Positions 36,387 through 45,385 of a stretch of 64,000 bases of DNA are shown here, piece by piece. Each line of letters starts with the position of its first letter. Within the stretch, counting starts at the first letter, position 1. The translations under genes and the position numbers were made by a program. The notes under the pieces were generated by a model. The model saw only the letters and a program-made list of their open reading frames with translations. It was not told the DNA's origin and searched no databases. Source of the DNA: Nitrosopumilus sp. (GTDB lineage: Archaea; Thermoproteota; Nitrososphaeria; Nitrososphaerales; Nitrosopumilaceae); contig JAOTWS010000005.1 in NCBI GenBank assembly GCA_029862745.1, positions 119,650-183,649 of the forward strand, written 5' to 3'.

Positions 36387-37076
36387 TCAAGGAAGATGTT
36401 CTAATTTCCATTTTTCAGCATCATTAAAACAATTAAACCAATCAATTTCAGTTTGGTTAGAATCAAATTCTCCTAATTCGTTTTTAAATTGTGAGTTACA
36501 CTCATTTTTCATATTTTCGTATATCTGAAACACTTTTTGTGTCAAGCCTCCTTGTGGAGGAGAAAATTTCTCTGATTCATCATAAGTTTTTACACCACTC
36601 TTAGCTGACTGAAATTCTAATAATCCTAAATTCTCATATTCGTATGCCTCTTGAATTTGTGTGTCTGATCTTATCTTTGCTGATTCATCTCCTGTTACTA
36701 TCCATTTGATATATTCTTCATCACTTTCCAATTGTGTCTGAGATGATAATTTGAATAGCTCTACTGAACTTTCAAATAGTTTTGGTGGCGTCAATTTATC
36801 ATATCTAGAAATAATTTCTTTAAACTCTTTGACATGTTTCTCATAATATTTTAGAAGGTCATCTTTTGTGATATCTCCTTCATCCCATTTATTTTTCTCA
36901 GAATAAAATCTTACTTGTAATTGTGTAACATCATCTTGAATTTGTGCTAACTCTGTTCCAAATTGAAAGCCTTTTTGCTTGGTTTGATCTACTGAATAAT
37001 TATATCCTATGATAGATAATATGATGATTATCATGATAGATATGATGATGATGTTCTGAATTTTGTTTTTTTTCAA
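36387..37076 (-). CDS. Membrane-anchored extracytoplasmic helical protein
   Basis: One N-terminal transmembrane helix (IQNIIIISIMIIIILSIIGY) anchors a soluble, mostly helical domain of about 200 residues, probably outside the cell. It starts inside the end of the upstream 101-aa gene (four-base overlap), so the two are an operon. No family is recognised. Confidence 0.68.
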   Translation of the reverse strand: MKKNKIQNIIIISIMIIIILSIIGYNYSVDQTKQKGFQFGTELAQIQDDVTQLQVRFYSEKNKWDEGDITKDDLLKYYEKHVKEFKEIISRYDKLTPPKLFESSVELFKLSSQTQLESDEEYIKWIVTGDESAKIRSDTQIQEAYEYENLGLLEFQSAKSGVKTYDESEKFSPPQGGLTQKVFQIYENMKNECNSQFKNELGEFDSNQTEIDWFNCFNDAEKWKLEHLP

Positions 37077-37378
37077 AGATAATCTATATAGTTTCCATCT
37101 TCGTCTAGTTTTAATTCTATTTTAAATTCAGTACCGCTGATAAATGATTCATTTCTAATTGTTCTGACTCTTCCAATTACTAGTTCATAAGGCCAAATTT
37201 CAACTACTATGGAACCTACTTTAGCAATTGGTGTTTCTGTAATAGTCATATCTTCCCGCTTAACTCCGTGTCTTTCTAACATGTGAATTGCATGATCCAA
37301 AAGCGGTACTGGATTATTGTAATTTAAAACCCAAACTGTTCCCTCATAATCAATTTTTTTCAATTTGAAAAATCTCAC
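37073..37378 (-). CDS. Hypothetical protein (101 aa)
   Basis: This beta-rich protein (GSIVVEIWPYELVIGRVRTI) with an N-terminal KLKKIDYEGTVWVL segment has no signal peptide or metal cluster. It is translationally coupled to the membrane-anchored protein downstream. Confidence 0.6.
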   Translation of the reverse strand: MRFFKLKKIDYEGTVWVLNYNNPVPLLDHAIHMLERHGVKREDMTITETPIAKVGSIVVEIWPYELVIGRVRTIRNESFISGTEFKIELKLDEDGNYIDYL

Positions 37379-37459
37379 TCTTACTCATATAACAATTATT
37401 CTGTTATTTTTAATTGATATCCTTTCAAGATGGAAACCATGAATAAAAAGAAAATGGAA

Positions 37460-38101
37460 TTAGAATTCATTTATTTTTGATTCTAAACCATTGTTGATTG
37501 ATGATGGTGTTGATGGAAATTTATCTCCTATCCTATTTCCTGCAACAGCGGCTGCTTCTTTTAGAATAATCTCTGTTTCTTCATTTGTTGAACTATCTAA
37601 TTCAAAGCCTCCACCAAATGACTCTGTTGTCATTCCTCCTAAAAGTTCCGACATTGTTTCAAATTCAGCTCCAGCTTGCGGAATGAATTTACCTATTGCT
37701 GGTCCTATTGACCGCATTAAACCAATTACAGGTCCTATTGTAACCATCGCATCTCCAAGCTCGTTCATAGTTGACAATCTTAATTGAACTTGATCAAGAG
37801 ATAATTTGAGATTGCCTATTAGTTTCTCATTTTTTCTTAATTCAACAAGCTCATTTGCAAGAATTTTGCCTGCAACTCTGTCATGTCGCTGTTGAGCCTC
37901 TACAATTCGTCTAAATATTTTTGCATCTTTTTCTTGTAGTTTTTTGTGCATATGATCAATCTTTGAAATTGTTTGACCAAGTTTTCCAACTGATTGTTGT
38001 ATTCGTGGTTTTAGAGGTGGTTCTTTTTTTATCATGCCATGAATTTGTTCATTAAATCCAGGTTTTAATGGCTTACTCCAATTGTCTTGAAATGTTGGCA
38101 T
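37460..38101 (-). CDS. cdvB: ESCRT-III-like CdvB-family protein
   Basis: CdvB proteins polymerise at membranes during archaeal division. The Snf7-type core is visible: a basic helix 1 (KPRIQQSVGKLGQTISKIDHM), helix 2 (DAKIFRRIVEAQQRHDRVAG) and further helices through residue 150. A flexible acidic C-terminus (SSTNEETEIILKEAA) follows. I chose ATG 38101 (MPTFQDNW); the longer frame adds 24 residues of unlikely composition. It lies apart from cdvA or cdvC in this window, so it is probably one of the CdvB paralogues. Confidence 0.85.
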   Translation of the reverse strand: MPTFQDNWSKPLKPGFNEQIHGMIKKEPPLKPRIQQSVGKLGQTISKIDHMHKKLQEKDAKIFRRIVEAQQRHDRVAGKILANELVELRKNEKLIGNLKLSLDQVQLRLSTMNELGDAMVTIGPVIGLMRSIGPAIGKFIPQAGAEFETMSELLGGMTTESFGGGFELDSSTNEETEIILKEAAAVAGNRIGDKFPSTPSSINNGLESKINEF

Positions 38102-38650
38102 GATGATTTTATAGAAATTTTTCTCTAATCCTCCACAGTGTATAAAAGTACACAAACTGAATAATATTTTCAATGCAATGATAATTTTTGATGTAATTGA
38201 TTGATCTATTTAGCCTGTCTGATCAAACCGTTGGTTTGAATTACAATTAATTTCTTTTATTTAACTATCTTGATTATACATTACTTCTTTGTTGTGATTA
38301 AAACACAATAAATTCCATTTAGCGATATTGACATACACATACTAATTTTATCATATATGGTAAATAATGGAATTGTACAATGTTTCTCTTACTGATACAT
38401 CAAATCTAATTAATGATGTGTGTAATGTTAAAGGAAAAAATAAACCCACGTACGAATTTTAACTCAATACTACCAAAAGCATTTACAATTAAATTTTGAT
38501 TGATGCAAAATAATTTCTAGATATGAATTAGTAATGCACAAATTGAATTCCCATTCTCACAGAAAAATAAATAATTAAAAATTCTTAAACACCTTAAATT
38601 CTGTGCTAATGTCTGATTTTCTTAATAAATTAGATCATTAGTTATGTCTA
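38102..38650. other. Gene-free stretch upstream of the cdvB paralogue
   Basis: These are about 550 bases of AT-rich DNA with no protein-like frame. The cdvB promoter must lie in its left part. I see no strong repeat or hairpin. Confidence 0.45.
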
Positions 38651-38884
38651 TTATTCTGAGTCAACCACATTTAGCGTCATTGTACTTACTACTCTTGATA
38701 ATTTCCTGATTGTTGCAATTACTTTTTCAAATCCTTCTTGATCTTGTGTTTGAATTTCGGCAATAACATCATATGCCCCAAAGGTAAGATACGCGTTAGT
38801 GACATTTTGCATTTGTTTTAATTCGTCAACGATATATTCTTCGGAGCCTAGATCGCAATTTAATAAAATAAATCCTTTATGCAT
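38651..38884 (-). CDS. Stand-alone Lrp/AsnC ligand-binding (RAM) domain
   Basis: This 77-residue protein has the RAM pattern: GSEEYIVDELKQMQNVTNAYLTFGAYDVIAEIQT. It lacks the HTH half of Lrp regulators. Such proteins form rings that sense amino acids or modulate full-length Lrp proteins. It follows the DEAD-box gene. Confidence 0.85.
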   Translation of the reverse strand: MHKGFILLNCDLGSEEYIVDELKQMQNVTNAYLTFGAYDVIAEIQTQDQEGFEKVIATIRKLSRVVSTMTLNVVDSE

Positions 38885-38935
38885 AATTTGCTCTTGATAT
38901 AATTTAAAAAGTTCAAGTCTTTAAGTTTTACAGTG

Positions 38936-40252
38936 TTACCATCTGCTACGTCCGCCGTAACTATTTCTACTTTCCCCGCTATCTGTTCTTCTCTTCCTAT
39001 TTCTATCGTCTCTTGGGTTTCCTCCTCTAGACCCGCTACCATATCCTCCAGATCGTCCACCTCTAGAATAGTTTGATCTTGATTGACCTCCGTATCTTCT
39101 TGATGGTGTTTGTCTTTTTAGAGGATCTGGAATTGAAATTTGAATTCCCATCTCTTGATTCAAGTCTCTAATAGGAACTTTAATTTGACGTTTAATTAAA
39201 TTCCAATCTCCTACTGACGAATATGAAACAAATGTGACTGCTTTACCTTTTGCCCCTGCCCTTGCGGTTCTTCCAATTCTGTGGAAGTACGCCATCTCTT
39301 GATTTGGAATGTCATAATTCACTACTAATTCTACTCTTGGAACATCAATCCCTCTTGATGCAATGTCTGTTGCAACTAGAATGTCTGCTTTTCCATTTCT
39401 AAATCTTGCCATGGATTGTTCTCTTCTATGTTGTGACATGTCCCCTTCTATTGCAACTGCATCATATTTTTCCTGATGAAGATACTTTGCAACGTCTCTT
39501 GTTCTATATTTTGTTGAACAAAACACTATGCATTGACCCTTTGTTGGTTTGATAAAATCTAAAAGGTACTTGAATTTATCGCGATCCTTTATCACTAAGA
39601 ATGATTGATCAATTCCCTCTCCACTTAGATCATCTGCATCTAAGAGGAACTGTTTTGGATTTTTAAGATAATCTTCTGATAGTCTTAGAATCTCAGTTGG
39701 CATTGTTGCTGAAAACAATGACATTACTCTGTCTTCTGGTGCTAAATCTAAAATAAATTGAATATCATCAATGAAACCCATGTCTAACATTGTATCTGCT
39801 TCATCCAGAACAATATGGCTTATGTCTCTCAGCTCTATTGATCCTCTTTTGAGATGATCTATTAGTCTACCTGGTGTTGCAACTACAATCTCCACTCCTC
39901 TATGAAGAGCATCTAATTGTATCCCCATACCTTGACCACCATAAATTGTAGCTATTCTAATTCCTGTGTATTTCCCAAATTTTTTAACCTCCTCAGTAAT
40001 CTGCATTGCTAATTCTCTTGTAGGCGCCATTACTAATCCTTGGATTCCTTTCTTTGGTTGAATCCCCTGTAGCATTGATAATGCAAATGCTGCAGTTTTA
40101 CCAGAACCTGTATGTGCCTGTCCTACAACGTCTCTTCCTGAAAGTAATACTGGAATTACTGCTTCTTGAATAGCAAATGCCTCTTCAAATCCTTGTTCTT
40201 TAATTCCTTTTAGTATGTTGTCGTTTAATCCTAAATCTTGAAATTTTGTCAT
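38936..40252 (-). CDS. DEAD-box RNA helicase
   Basis: All core motifs are present: Q-motif (FQDLGLNDNI), AHTGSGKTAAFAL near residue 48, PTRELA, DEAD near 150, SAT near 180, and HRIGRTARAG near 326. The C-terminal tail after 370 is Arg/Gly/Ser-rich (GGRSGGYGSGSRGGNPRDD), an RNA-binding tail. It probably helps fold structured RNA. Confidence 0.95.
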   Translation of the reverse strand: MTKFQDLGLNDNILKGIKEQGFEEAFAIQEAVIPVLLSGRDVVGQAHTGSGKTAAFALSMLQGIQPKKGIQGLVMAPTRELAMQITEEVKKFGKYTGIRIATIYGGQGMGIQLDALHRGVEIVVATPGRLIDHLKRGSIELRDISHIVLDEADTMLDMGFIDDIQFILDLAPEDRVMSLFSATMPTEILRLSEDYLKNPKQFLLDADDLSGEGIDQSFLVIKDRDKFKYLLDFIKPTKGQCIVFCSTKYRTRDVAKYLHQEKYDAVAIEGDMSQHRREQSMARFRNGKADILVATDIASRGIDVPRVELVVNYDIPNQEMAYFHRIGRTARAGAKGKAVTFVSYSSVGDWNLIKRQIKVPIRDLNQEMGIQISIPDPLKRQTPSRRYGGQSRSNYSRGGRSGGYGSGSRGGNPRDDRNRKRRTDSGESRNSYGGRSRW

Positions 40253-40354
40253 TTTATTTTCTTACCTTAAGCAATGACGAAAAAGCGCATTGCCACTCGT
40301 CATTATTCCGATATTTAATGTGTCGTTAAAGGTCTAATAAACGCTTGTTATTTT

Positions 40355-41155
40355 TCATGTGTCTAATTGCGCATCAATTATTTTTTTAAAACTTTCAAAT
40401 GGCTGTGCTCCTTTTAATTCGACATACCCTATCTGATCATTTCCTACAAAAAATCCTGGAGTCCCTGAAACCCCGTAATCTCTTCCATCGTCAAGATCTT
40501 TTCTAATCTCTTCGATGTGTTTTCCACTAGTTAAACATGCATCAAATACGCCCTGATCTAGTTTCATCACTGCAGCATATTGACTGAACAAAGCAAGCGC
40601 ATTCCCAGTATCTTGTTTATCCCATTTGTTTTGATTTTCAAACAACATGTCGTGCATTTCTCTGAATTTACCCTGTTCGTTTGCACATTCTGCTGCCATC
40701 GAAGCTGGAAGTGCATTTGGATGAATGCTTTGGATTGGAAAGTCTCTAAAAACCAGTTTTACTTTTCCTTCTTGAATATATTCTTCAAGAATCAATGGGA
40801 GTGTCTGTGTATGAAATCTTGCACAAAAAGGACATTGAAAATCTGAAAATTCAATTATTGTAATAGGCGCATCCGTATTTCCTATTATTGGATCGTCATC
40901 TATTGAAATTTTTACTGCCGCTGTGGGTTGTTTTGAAGGTAATTGATTTTCTAATATTTTGAGTTCTATTTTTGCAATTGCCCTATCAAGATCTTCTTGA
41001 TCTATTTGGTTAGAACTCAAACTTGTATATGATCCTGCAAAAAATGCTGCAATCCCTACAACTGCTATTAACATTATAATTAACACGTTAAACGTAGTTT
41101 TTTTCACAGACATGTTCTGTCTATTTTGATTTAATTCAACATCGTCCGAACTCAT
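40355..41155 (-). CDS. DsbA-like thiol oxidoreductase, membrane anchored
   Basis: An N-terminal helix (VLIIMLIAVVGIAAFFAGSY) anchors a DsbA-fold domain outside the cell. The active site FSDFQCPFCARFH (CPFC) lies near residue 111, and a cis-Pro loop GVSGTPGFFVGN lies near 230. It probably makes disulfides in exported proteins, such as the Cys-containing surface proteins nearby. Length is 266 aa. Confidence 0.9.
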   Translation of the reverse strand: MSSDDVELNQNRQNMSVKKTTFNVLIIMLIAVVGIAAFFAGSYTSLSSNQIDQEDLDRAIAKIELKILENQLPSKQPTAAVKISIDDDPIIGNTDAPITIIEFSDFQCPFCARFHTQTLPLILEEYIQEGKVKLVFRDFPIQSIHPNALPASMAAECANEQGKFREMHDMLFENQNKWDKQDTGNALALFSQYAAVMKLDQGVFDACLTSGKHIEEIRKDLDDGRDYGVSGTPGFFVGNDQIGYVELKGAQPFESFKKIIDAQLDT

Positions 41156-41337
41156 TATCTTTTTTTAAAAGTAATGTATACTTATTCGTATTGTATGGTA
41201 ATTTATTTTTTGAGAAATTTAAAAACTAATGGCTAGATTAAATTAGAAAGTTTCATGAACTATCATCATCTTTTCCCTCTGAATCTATTTTATACCAATG
41301 TGCACATGCATAAAACATATACTTTAAACACAAAAAG

Positions 41338-41415
41338 TGGAGCCAATGACGGGATCCGAACCCACGACCTGCTGATTACAAATCAGCCGCTCTAACCAGG
41401 CTGAGCTACATTGGC
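41338..41415 (-). tRNA. tRNA-Thr (TGT)
   Basis: The minus strand folds into a cloverleaf: acceptor GCCAATG/CATTGGC, D-arm GCTC/GAGC, anticodon arm GCTGA-TTTGTAA-TCAGC and T-arm GTGGG-TTCGGAT-CCCGT. The anticodon TGT (41380-41378) reads ACA. The discriminator T is followed by an encoded CCA (41340-41338) and then a T-run that may end transcription. No intron. Confidence 0.96.
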
Positions 41416-41538
41416 ACAAATTAAAATGGCCTTTTTGAAGCTTTAAAATGTTACCGGTGGTAAGTCTCTGAACCATTTTAATTGAAAATTATTCATATTA
41501 TAGGCAGTTTATAATAATGCCTATTTTTGATATCCTTT

Positions 41539-41766
41539 ATGAAATACATCGAACCAATTCGAGTTAAGATTATAATGATTATGTTTTATGCAACTGGTGT
41601 TACTGGTATGATAGTTGGATTAACTATTGCTCCTCCTAACTCTGTCATGATTATAACTTTCATGGGTGTACTTAATTTTAGCTTGGGGGCTTTCTTCACG
41701 TTTGTCTTTTTGACCCAGGTTAAAAAAGAGCCTGATAAGAGAAAGAAAAAGCGCAAAGGCAATTAA
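41539..41766 (+). CDS. Small two-span membrane protein
   Basis: In this 75-residue protein two helices (IIMIMFYATGVTGMIVGLTI and VMIITFMGVLNFSLGAFFTFVF) are followed by a very basic tail (DKRKKKRKGN). I chose ATG 41539; a TTG at 41527 is in frame. There is no family. Confidence 0.6.
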   Translation: MKYIEPIRVKIIMIMFYATGVTGMIVGLTIAPPNSVMIITFMGVLNFSLGAFFTFVFLTQVKKEPDKRKKKRKGN

Positions 41767-41880
41767 GTGTCTTTTTTTAATTTATGCTGTTTTACTTTGT
41801 GTTATAAAAATGAAAAAATTATCTATATCACAAAATATTTTTTATCTCTTCAATTAAAGTATAAATAAGAACTTCCTTTC

Positions 41881-42444
41881 ATGAATTCAGAAATGCTAGA
41901 CTTAGTTGCCAAAAAATTATTTCTTACAAAAGGCAAAGGTGTGCATGAAGATAGATTAACAAGTTTTGAATATGCTTTAAGAGATGCAGGGATTGCAGGA
42001 ACTAATCTTGTACTGATCTCAAGTATTTTCCCCCCATATGCTAAACTGGTTTCTAGAAATGAAGGTCTTAAAGCAATTTCACCTGGTCAGATTCTGTTTA
42101 CGATTTATTCAAAAAATCAAACTAATGAACCTCATAGAATGTGTGCTGCATCTGTAGGAATTGCACAACCAAAAGACAAAAGTAGATATGGTTATCTGTC
42201 TGAATACGAGTCTTATGGTCAAAATGAAACTCAAGCAGGTGATTATGCCGAAGATATTGCAGCTCAAATGTTAGCTTCTTCTTTAGGTATTCCATTTGAT
42301 GCTGACAAAGACTGGGATGAAAAAAGACAACAGTGGTCAATTTCTGGGCAAATATATAAAACTCAAAACATTACACAATCAACAAAAGGTGACAAGGATG
42401 GAAAATGGACAACTGTGTTTGCAGCAGCTGTTCTTTTATTGTAA
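41881..42444 (+). CDS. Pyruvoyl-dependent arginine decarboxylase
   Basis: This enzyme makes agmatine for polyamines. The proenzyme self-cleaves at a Ser-Ser bond in LVLISSIFPP near residue 43, leaving a pyruvoyl cofactor. Length 187 aa and the motif GLKAISPGQILFTI match archaeal PvlArgDC. It ends exactly where the convergent 382-aa gene ends. Confidence 0.93.
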   Translation: MNSEMLDLVAKKLFLTKGKGVHEDRLTSFEYALRDAGIAGTNLVLISSIFPPYAKLVSRNEGLKAISPGQILFTIYSKNQTNEPHRMCAASVGIAQPKDKSRYGYLSEYESYGQNETQAGDYAEDIAAQMLASSLGIPFDADKDWDEKRQQWSISGQIYKTQNITQSTKGDKDGKWTTVFAAAVLLL

Positions 42445-43593
42445 TTATTTTCTATATCCTTTAAGATAAAACACTGCAGCTGCAATTGCAACTATTGTGA
42501 TGATGATTATTACTATTGTAGATTCATCAAATACTGGTTTTTCAGTCTGAAGATCTGTTCCGCCCAGTGAAAACATTAATTCGTCTTTACTTACTGTTGT
42601 GTCTTTACCAAAAATATATTTTCCTTGAATTCGTTTCCCTTCTTCAGGATCAAAAACCCATCCTTTTTTTGTAATATCTGTGGGTATTCTTTCATCATTT
42701 ATGATCTGTGTTGGAATTATGTTTCCTTTTACGTCTGAAACATTTGTGCTTTCGGGTGATAATACTACTACTTGGATTAGAGAATTCAATGGATAAAACC
42801 CTGCTGAAAAGTAATCTGATCTTTTTAATTTGTCTGTTTTCAAAAATTCTAAAAGATCTACCTCATTAATTTTTGATGCTGTTTGTGGATAATTTGCTGA
42901 AACTCTCAGTTGAAGTAATGAGATATCTTCACTTGGAATTATTGAGAATGTCATTTTTGCATTATCTTGTTTTGAAAGATTTTTTGCAACATCATAAAAT
43001 CCACCTGAATCTCTAATTATTTTTGGGATTAAAATAGCTGATATTTTTTCATACATCGAGGATGTTTCCTCCATAGGCATGGTATATACTGCTGAGATAG
43101 TTCCTTTACCTGAAACCACTCCTGATGTATCTAGTGCAACACTTGTTTCATCATTACTATGGATAAATGTAGAATGCCTTTTGGCTTTTGTGTCAAACAC
43201 CTCGTTTATTTCACTAATGAATTGTTCTGATACCATTAGTGTTCTATTTTGAATCTGTAAGAAATTTTTATCTGCCTGATTTCTTTTTACATTTATCAAA
43301 ATACATGATTGATTATCAACTCCCAAAATACATTGGTTTTGATTTGTTATTATTACTGCTGATATGTTCCCGTTTTCTCTTATTCTTTTCTCTAATTCTG
43401 ATGGAATTTTTATTTCCTGAATACTTGTGCTTTGCAATGTTATTGATGCTGTGACATTTTGAGATATGCTTTTGTCTATCAATACCTGTGCCATCTCTTG
43501 AAATGTAGCAAGTCCTACCTCTTGTGAATATGAATAATTTACTGAAATTCCTAATAATGTTATCATTATAATTGTAAATAGTATTTTTAACAT
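42445..43593 (-). CDS. Exported protein with C-terminal membrane anchor
   Basis: This 382-residue protein has an N-terminal signal peptide (MLKILFTIIMITLLGISVNYS). A large Ser/Thr/Ile-rich extracellular part contains two Cys (NQCILGV and QSCILINV). A C-terminal helix (IVIIIITIVAIAAAVFYLKG) precedes a short basic end. It is probably an abundant surface protein; no enzymatic motif is seen. Confidence 0.75.
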   Translation of the reverse strand: MLKILFTIIMITLLGISVNYSYSQEVGLATFQEMAQVLIDKSISQNVTASITLQSTSIQEIKIPSELEKRIRENGNISAVIITNQNQCILGVDNQSCILINVKRNQADKNFLQIQNRTLMVSEQFISEINEVFDTKAKRHSTFIHSNDETSVALDTSGVVSGKGTISAVYTMPMEETSSMYEKISAILIPKIIRDSGGFYDVAKNLSKQDNAKMTFSIIPSEDISLLQLRVSANYPQTASKINEVDLLEFLKTDKLKRSDYFSAGFYPLNSLIQVVVLSPESTNVSDVKGNIIPTQIINDERIPTDITKKGWVFDPEEGKRIQGKYIFGKDTTVSKDELMFSLGGTDLQTEKPVFDESTIVIIIITIVAIAAAVFYLKGYRK

Positions 43594-43603
43594 AAGTTGA
43601 CAC

Positions 43604-43925
43604 TTTGTGATGAAAATATTAAATTTACTGATTAACAGTCGTGTAGGAGTTTATGATCATCATCCTCTTTGGTACAGCATACTGTAATAATGATTAGTAC
43701 ATTTGATACAAATCTTGATTGTATGACCTTATTATTTTCATGATTTATCAAAAAGTTTGCAATTATGCTGCTTTCTCATAATATCATGTAGTTTTTTATC
43801 CTGATATTGAATCTATAATCTAACTTTTGTCATGTTTTCTTCCTCATTTACTTTTTACTTTGTTTAGTAAAAGATTTTCCAATATATGCAATTCTTTAAA
43901 AATCCCAATATGTTAACATCACATA
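43604..43925. other. Gene-free stretch
   Basis: This is AT-rich DNA between divergent genes. I see no reading frame with protein-like composition or strong structure; promoters for both neighbours should lie here. Confidence 0.4.
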
Positions 43926-44114
43926 ATGGCATATTTTGAGCATTTACGAGTATGTAAGGAATGTGGAATTATATTCACCAAACTTACAGCAGGCAAAATA
44001 TTCTTAGCATGCCCCAATTGTAAGAGTCCAAGAAGAGGTAAAATCGAATTGGAACATCTAAAAGAAGAAAATGATCACGTCACAGAACAAGAATCTCGGA
44101 AACAAATAAAATAA
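43926..44114 (+). CDS. Zinc-ribbon protein (62 aa)
   Basis: CKEC near residue 10 and CPNC near 30 form one zinc ribbon, followed by a charged helix (ELEHLKEENDHVTEQE). A nucleic-acid or protein-binding role is likely. Confidence 0.7.
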   Translation: MAYFEHLRVCKECGIIFTKLTAGKIFLACPNCKSPRRGKIELEHLKEENDHVTEQESRKQIK

Positions 44115-44583
44115 TTTACAACTAACTCCCAAAATAAGACTAGGATACTTTCAACGGTTACGCTCTTCAGAACATACCCTTCTGTTAAATGCACTCATAT
44201 TCCCTGTTACAATGTACACATATTCTTAAACTCATGATTCCATTGTATGCTTGAGAGATATATTCAAGATCAATTGTTACATCCACTGTTAATCTCTAAA
44301 TTTACTCTCTCGCGTGATTGATAAAAAAGAAATAGTTTGGCTATCTTAATTTCTTTATGTTCTATTCTTACTGTAAAGATGATTTAGCTGTTATCTATAG
44401 TATACTGATGCAAAGATTACAGATGTGATCATAATTATTGTTTTTATTTCCAGATTAATTTTCTATTTAATAACAACCTGGATTATTCATAAATCCTTCT
44501 GATGTTTATATCTCAAATCAAAATTTTCAATAAAATCAAATTCTAATTTAATTTAATAAAAATAAAAAACAGGTGATTTCATA
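44115..44583. other. Gene-free stretch
   Basis: I see no convincing frame, RNA or repeat in these AT-rich bases. Confidence 0.4.
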
Positions 44584-44694
44584 ATGCTTTCCAATTCTAA
44601 ATTATTAAATTTATTTTTAATTTTTCTTGTTTGTTTTCTTTTCATAACTCTATCTTGTGTTATAATTAATATTCACATCTATGTTGTCATCTAG
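44584..44694 (+). CDS. Possible hydrophobic microprotein (36 aa)
   Basis: ATG 44584 to TAG 44694 encodes a single long hydrophobic helix (LFLIFLVCFLFITLSCVIIN). It ends four bases before the membrane-protein start. AT-rich DNA gives Leu/Ile/Phe-rich frames by chance, so support is weak. Confidence 0.3.
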   Translation: MLSNSKLLNLFLIFLVCFLFITLSCVIINIHIYVVI

Positions 44695-44698
44695 ATAG

Positions 44699-45259
44699 TT
44701 GGCCCTTATTCCATTGTCTGTTGATATTTTTCAGCATCCTATAGTTCAATTAATTGCCGTTTTGAGTGCATCTGGAATTGGTTTGTTTCAAGGGATCATT
44801 TTGGGACGAGCGATTCTTGTTAGATTTCCACGTTTACAAAATCATCTCAAGAAAGTATCAGTAACTTTGTTTGTATTATTTTTGATAAATGCTATTCTTA
44901 GTGTACCTCGTTTTGCATCTCCTGAAAAAATTGTTATTTCAAATTTACCTGCAAGTAATCTTGATGAACTAGTGTCTACATTATTTTTAATTTTTGGTAT
45001 GAATACTGGTTTTCTTACTGTGTTAGCAATTTCTGTAACTGTGATGAGCTTTGTTGTTTTGAAATTTATACATCTGAATATAATTTCAAAACTCTTTGTT
45101 TTCTTTTTTAGCGCTCTATTACTTATACTGACTGCTGTTAGTAGGTTTACCGATCTTACACCTAGCACATTTGAGGTTTTATTGTATTTTCTTTATCAGC
45201 TAGGAATCACTATAGGTATTCTAGTTGGTACTATCAGAAAAATTAGATCAAAAAAATAG
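44699..45259 (+). CDS. Multi-pass membrane protein, paralogue of 29290-29976
   Basis: About five helices lie in 186 residues, starting with TTG 44699. The last segment (FTDLTPSTFEVLLYFLYQLGITIG) resembles the end of the 29290 protein. The N-terminal half differs, so it is a diverged paralogue. It is a lineage-specific membrane protein of unknown role. Confidence 0.65.
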   Translation: MALIPLSVDIFQHPIVQLIAVLSASGIGLFQGIILGRAILVRFPRLQNHLKKVSVTLFVLFLINAILSVPRFASPEKIVISNLPASNLDELVSTLFLIFGMNTGFLTVLAISVTVMSFVVLKFIHLNIISKLFVFFFSALLLILTAVSRFTDLTPSTFEVLLYFLYQLGITIGILVGTIRKIRSKK

Positions 45260-45339
45260 TCTTAAAATAATTTCAAACATTTAAATCAGATTATAGTTAA
45301 ATTTGAAGTGACATCGAATTCAAACCGTTCGGGGAACAA

Positions 45340-45368
45340 GCTGACAGTTCATGCGTTGAACTGTCAGC
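45340..45368. repeat. Perfect 12-bp inverted repeat (hairpin) between convergent genes
   Basis: GCTGACAGTTCA at 45340-45351 and its exact complement at 45357-45368 surround a 5-nt loop. Outside, GGG at 45331-45333 can pair with CCC at 45368-45370 with a bulge. It lies between the 3' ends of two convergent genes, so termination, mRNA 3'-end stability or a small RNA are possible. Such strong GC-containing hairpins are rare in this AT-rich window. Confidence 0.75.
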
Positions 45369-45385
45369 CCCATTTATTAAAAAAT

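Noticed and set aside
38860..39060. 66-aa minus-strand frame
   Set aside because: It is an out-of-frame shadow of the Arg/Gly-rich tail of the DEAD-box helicase.
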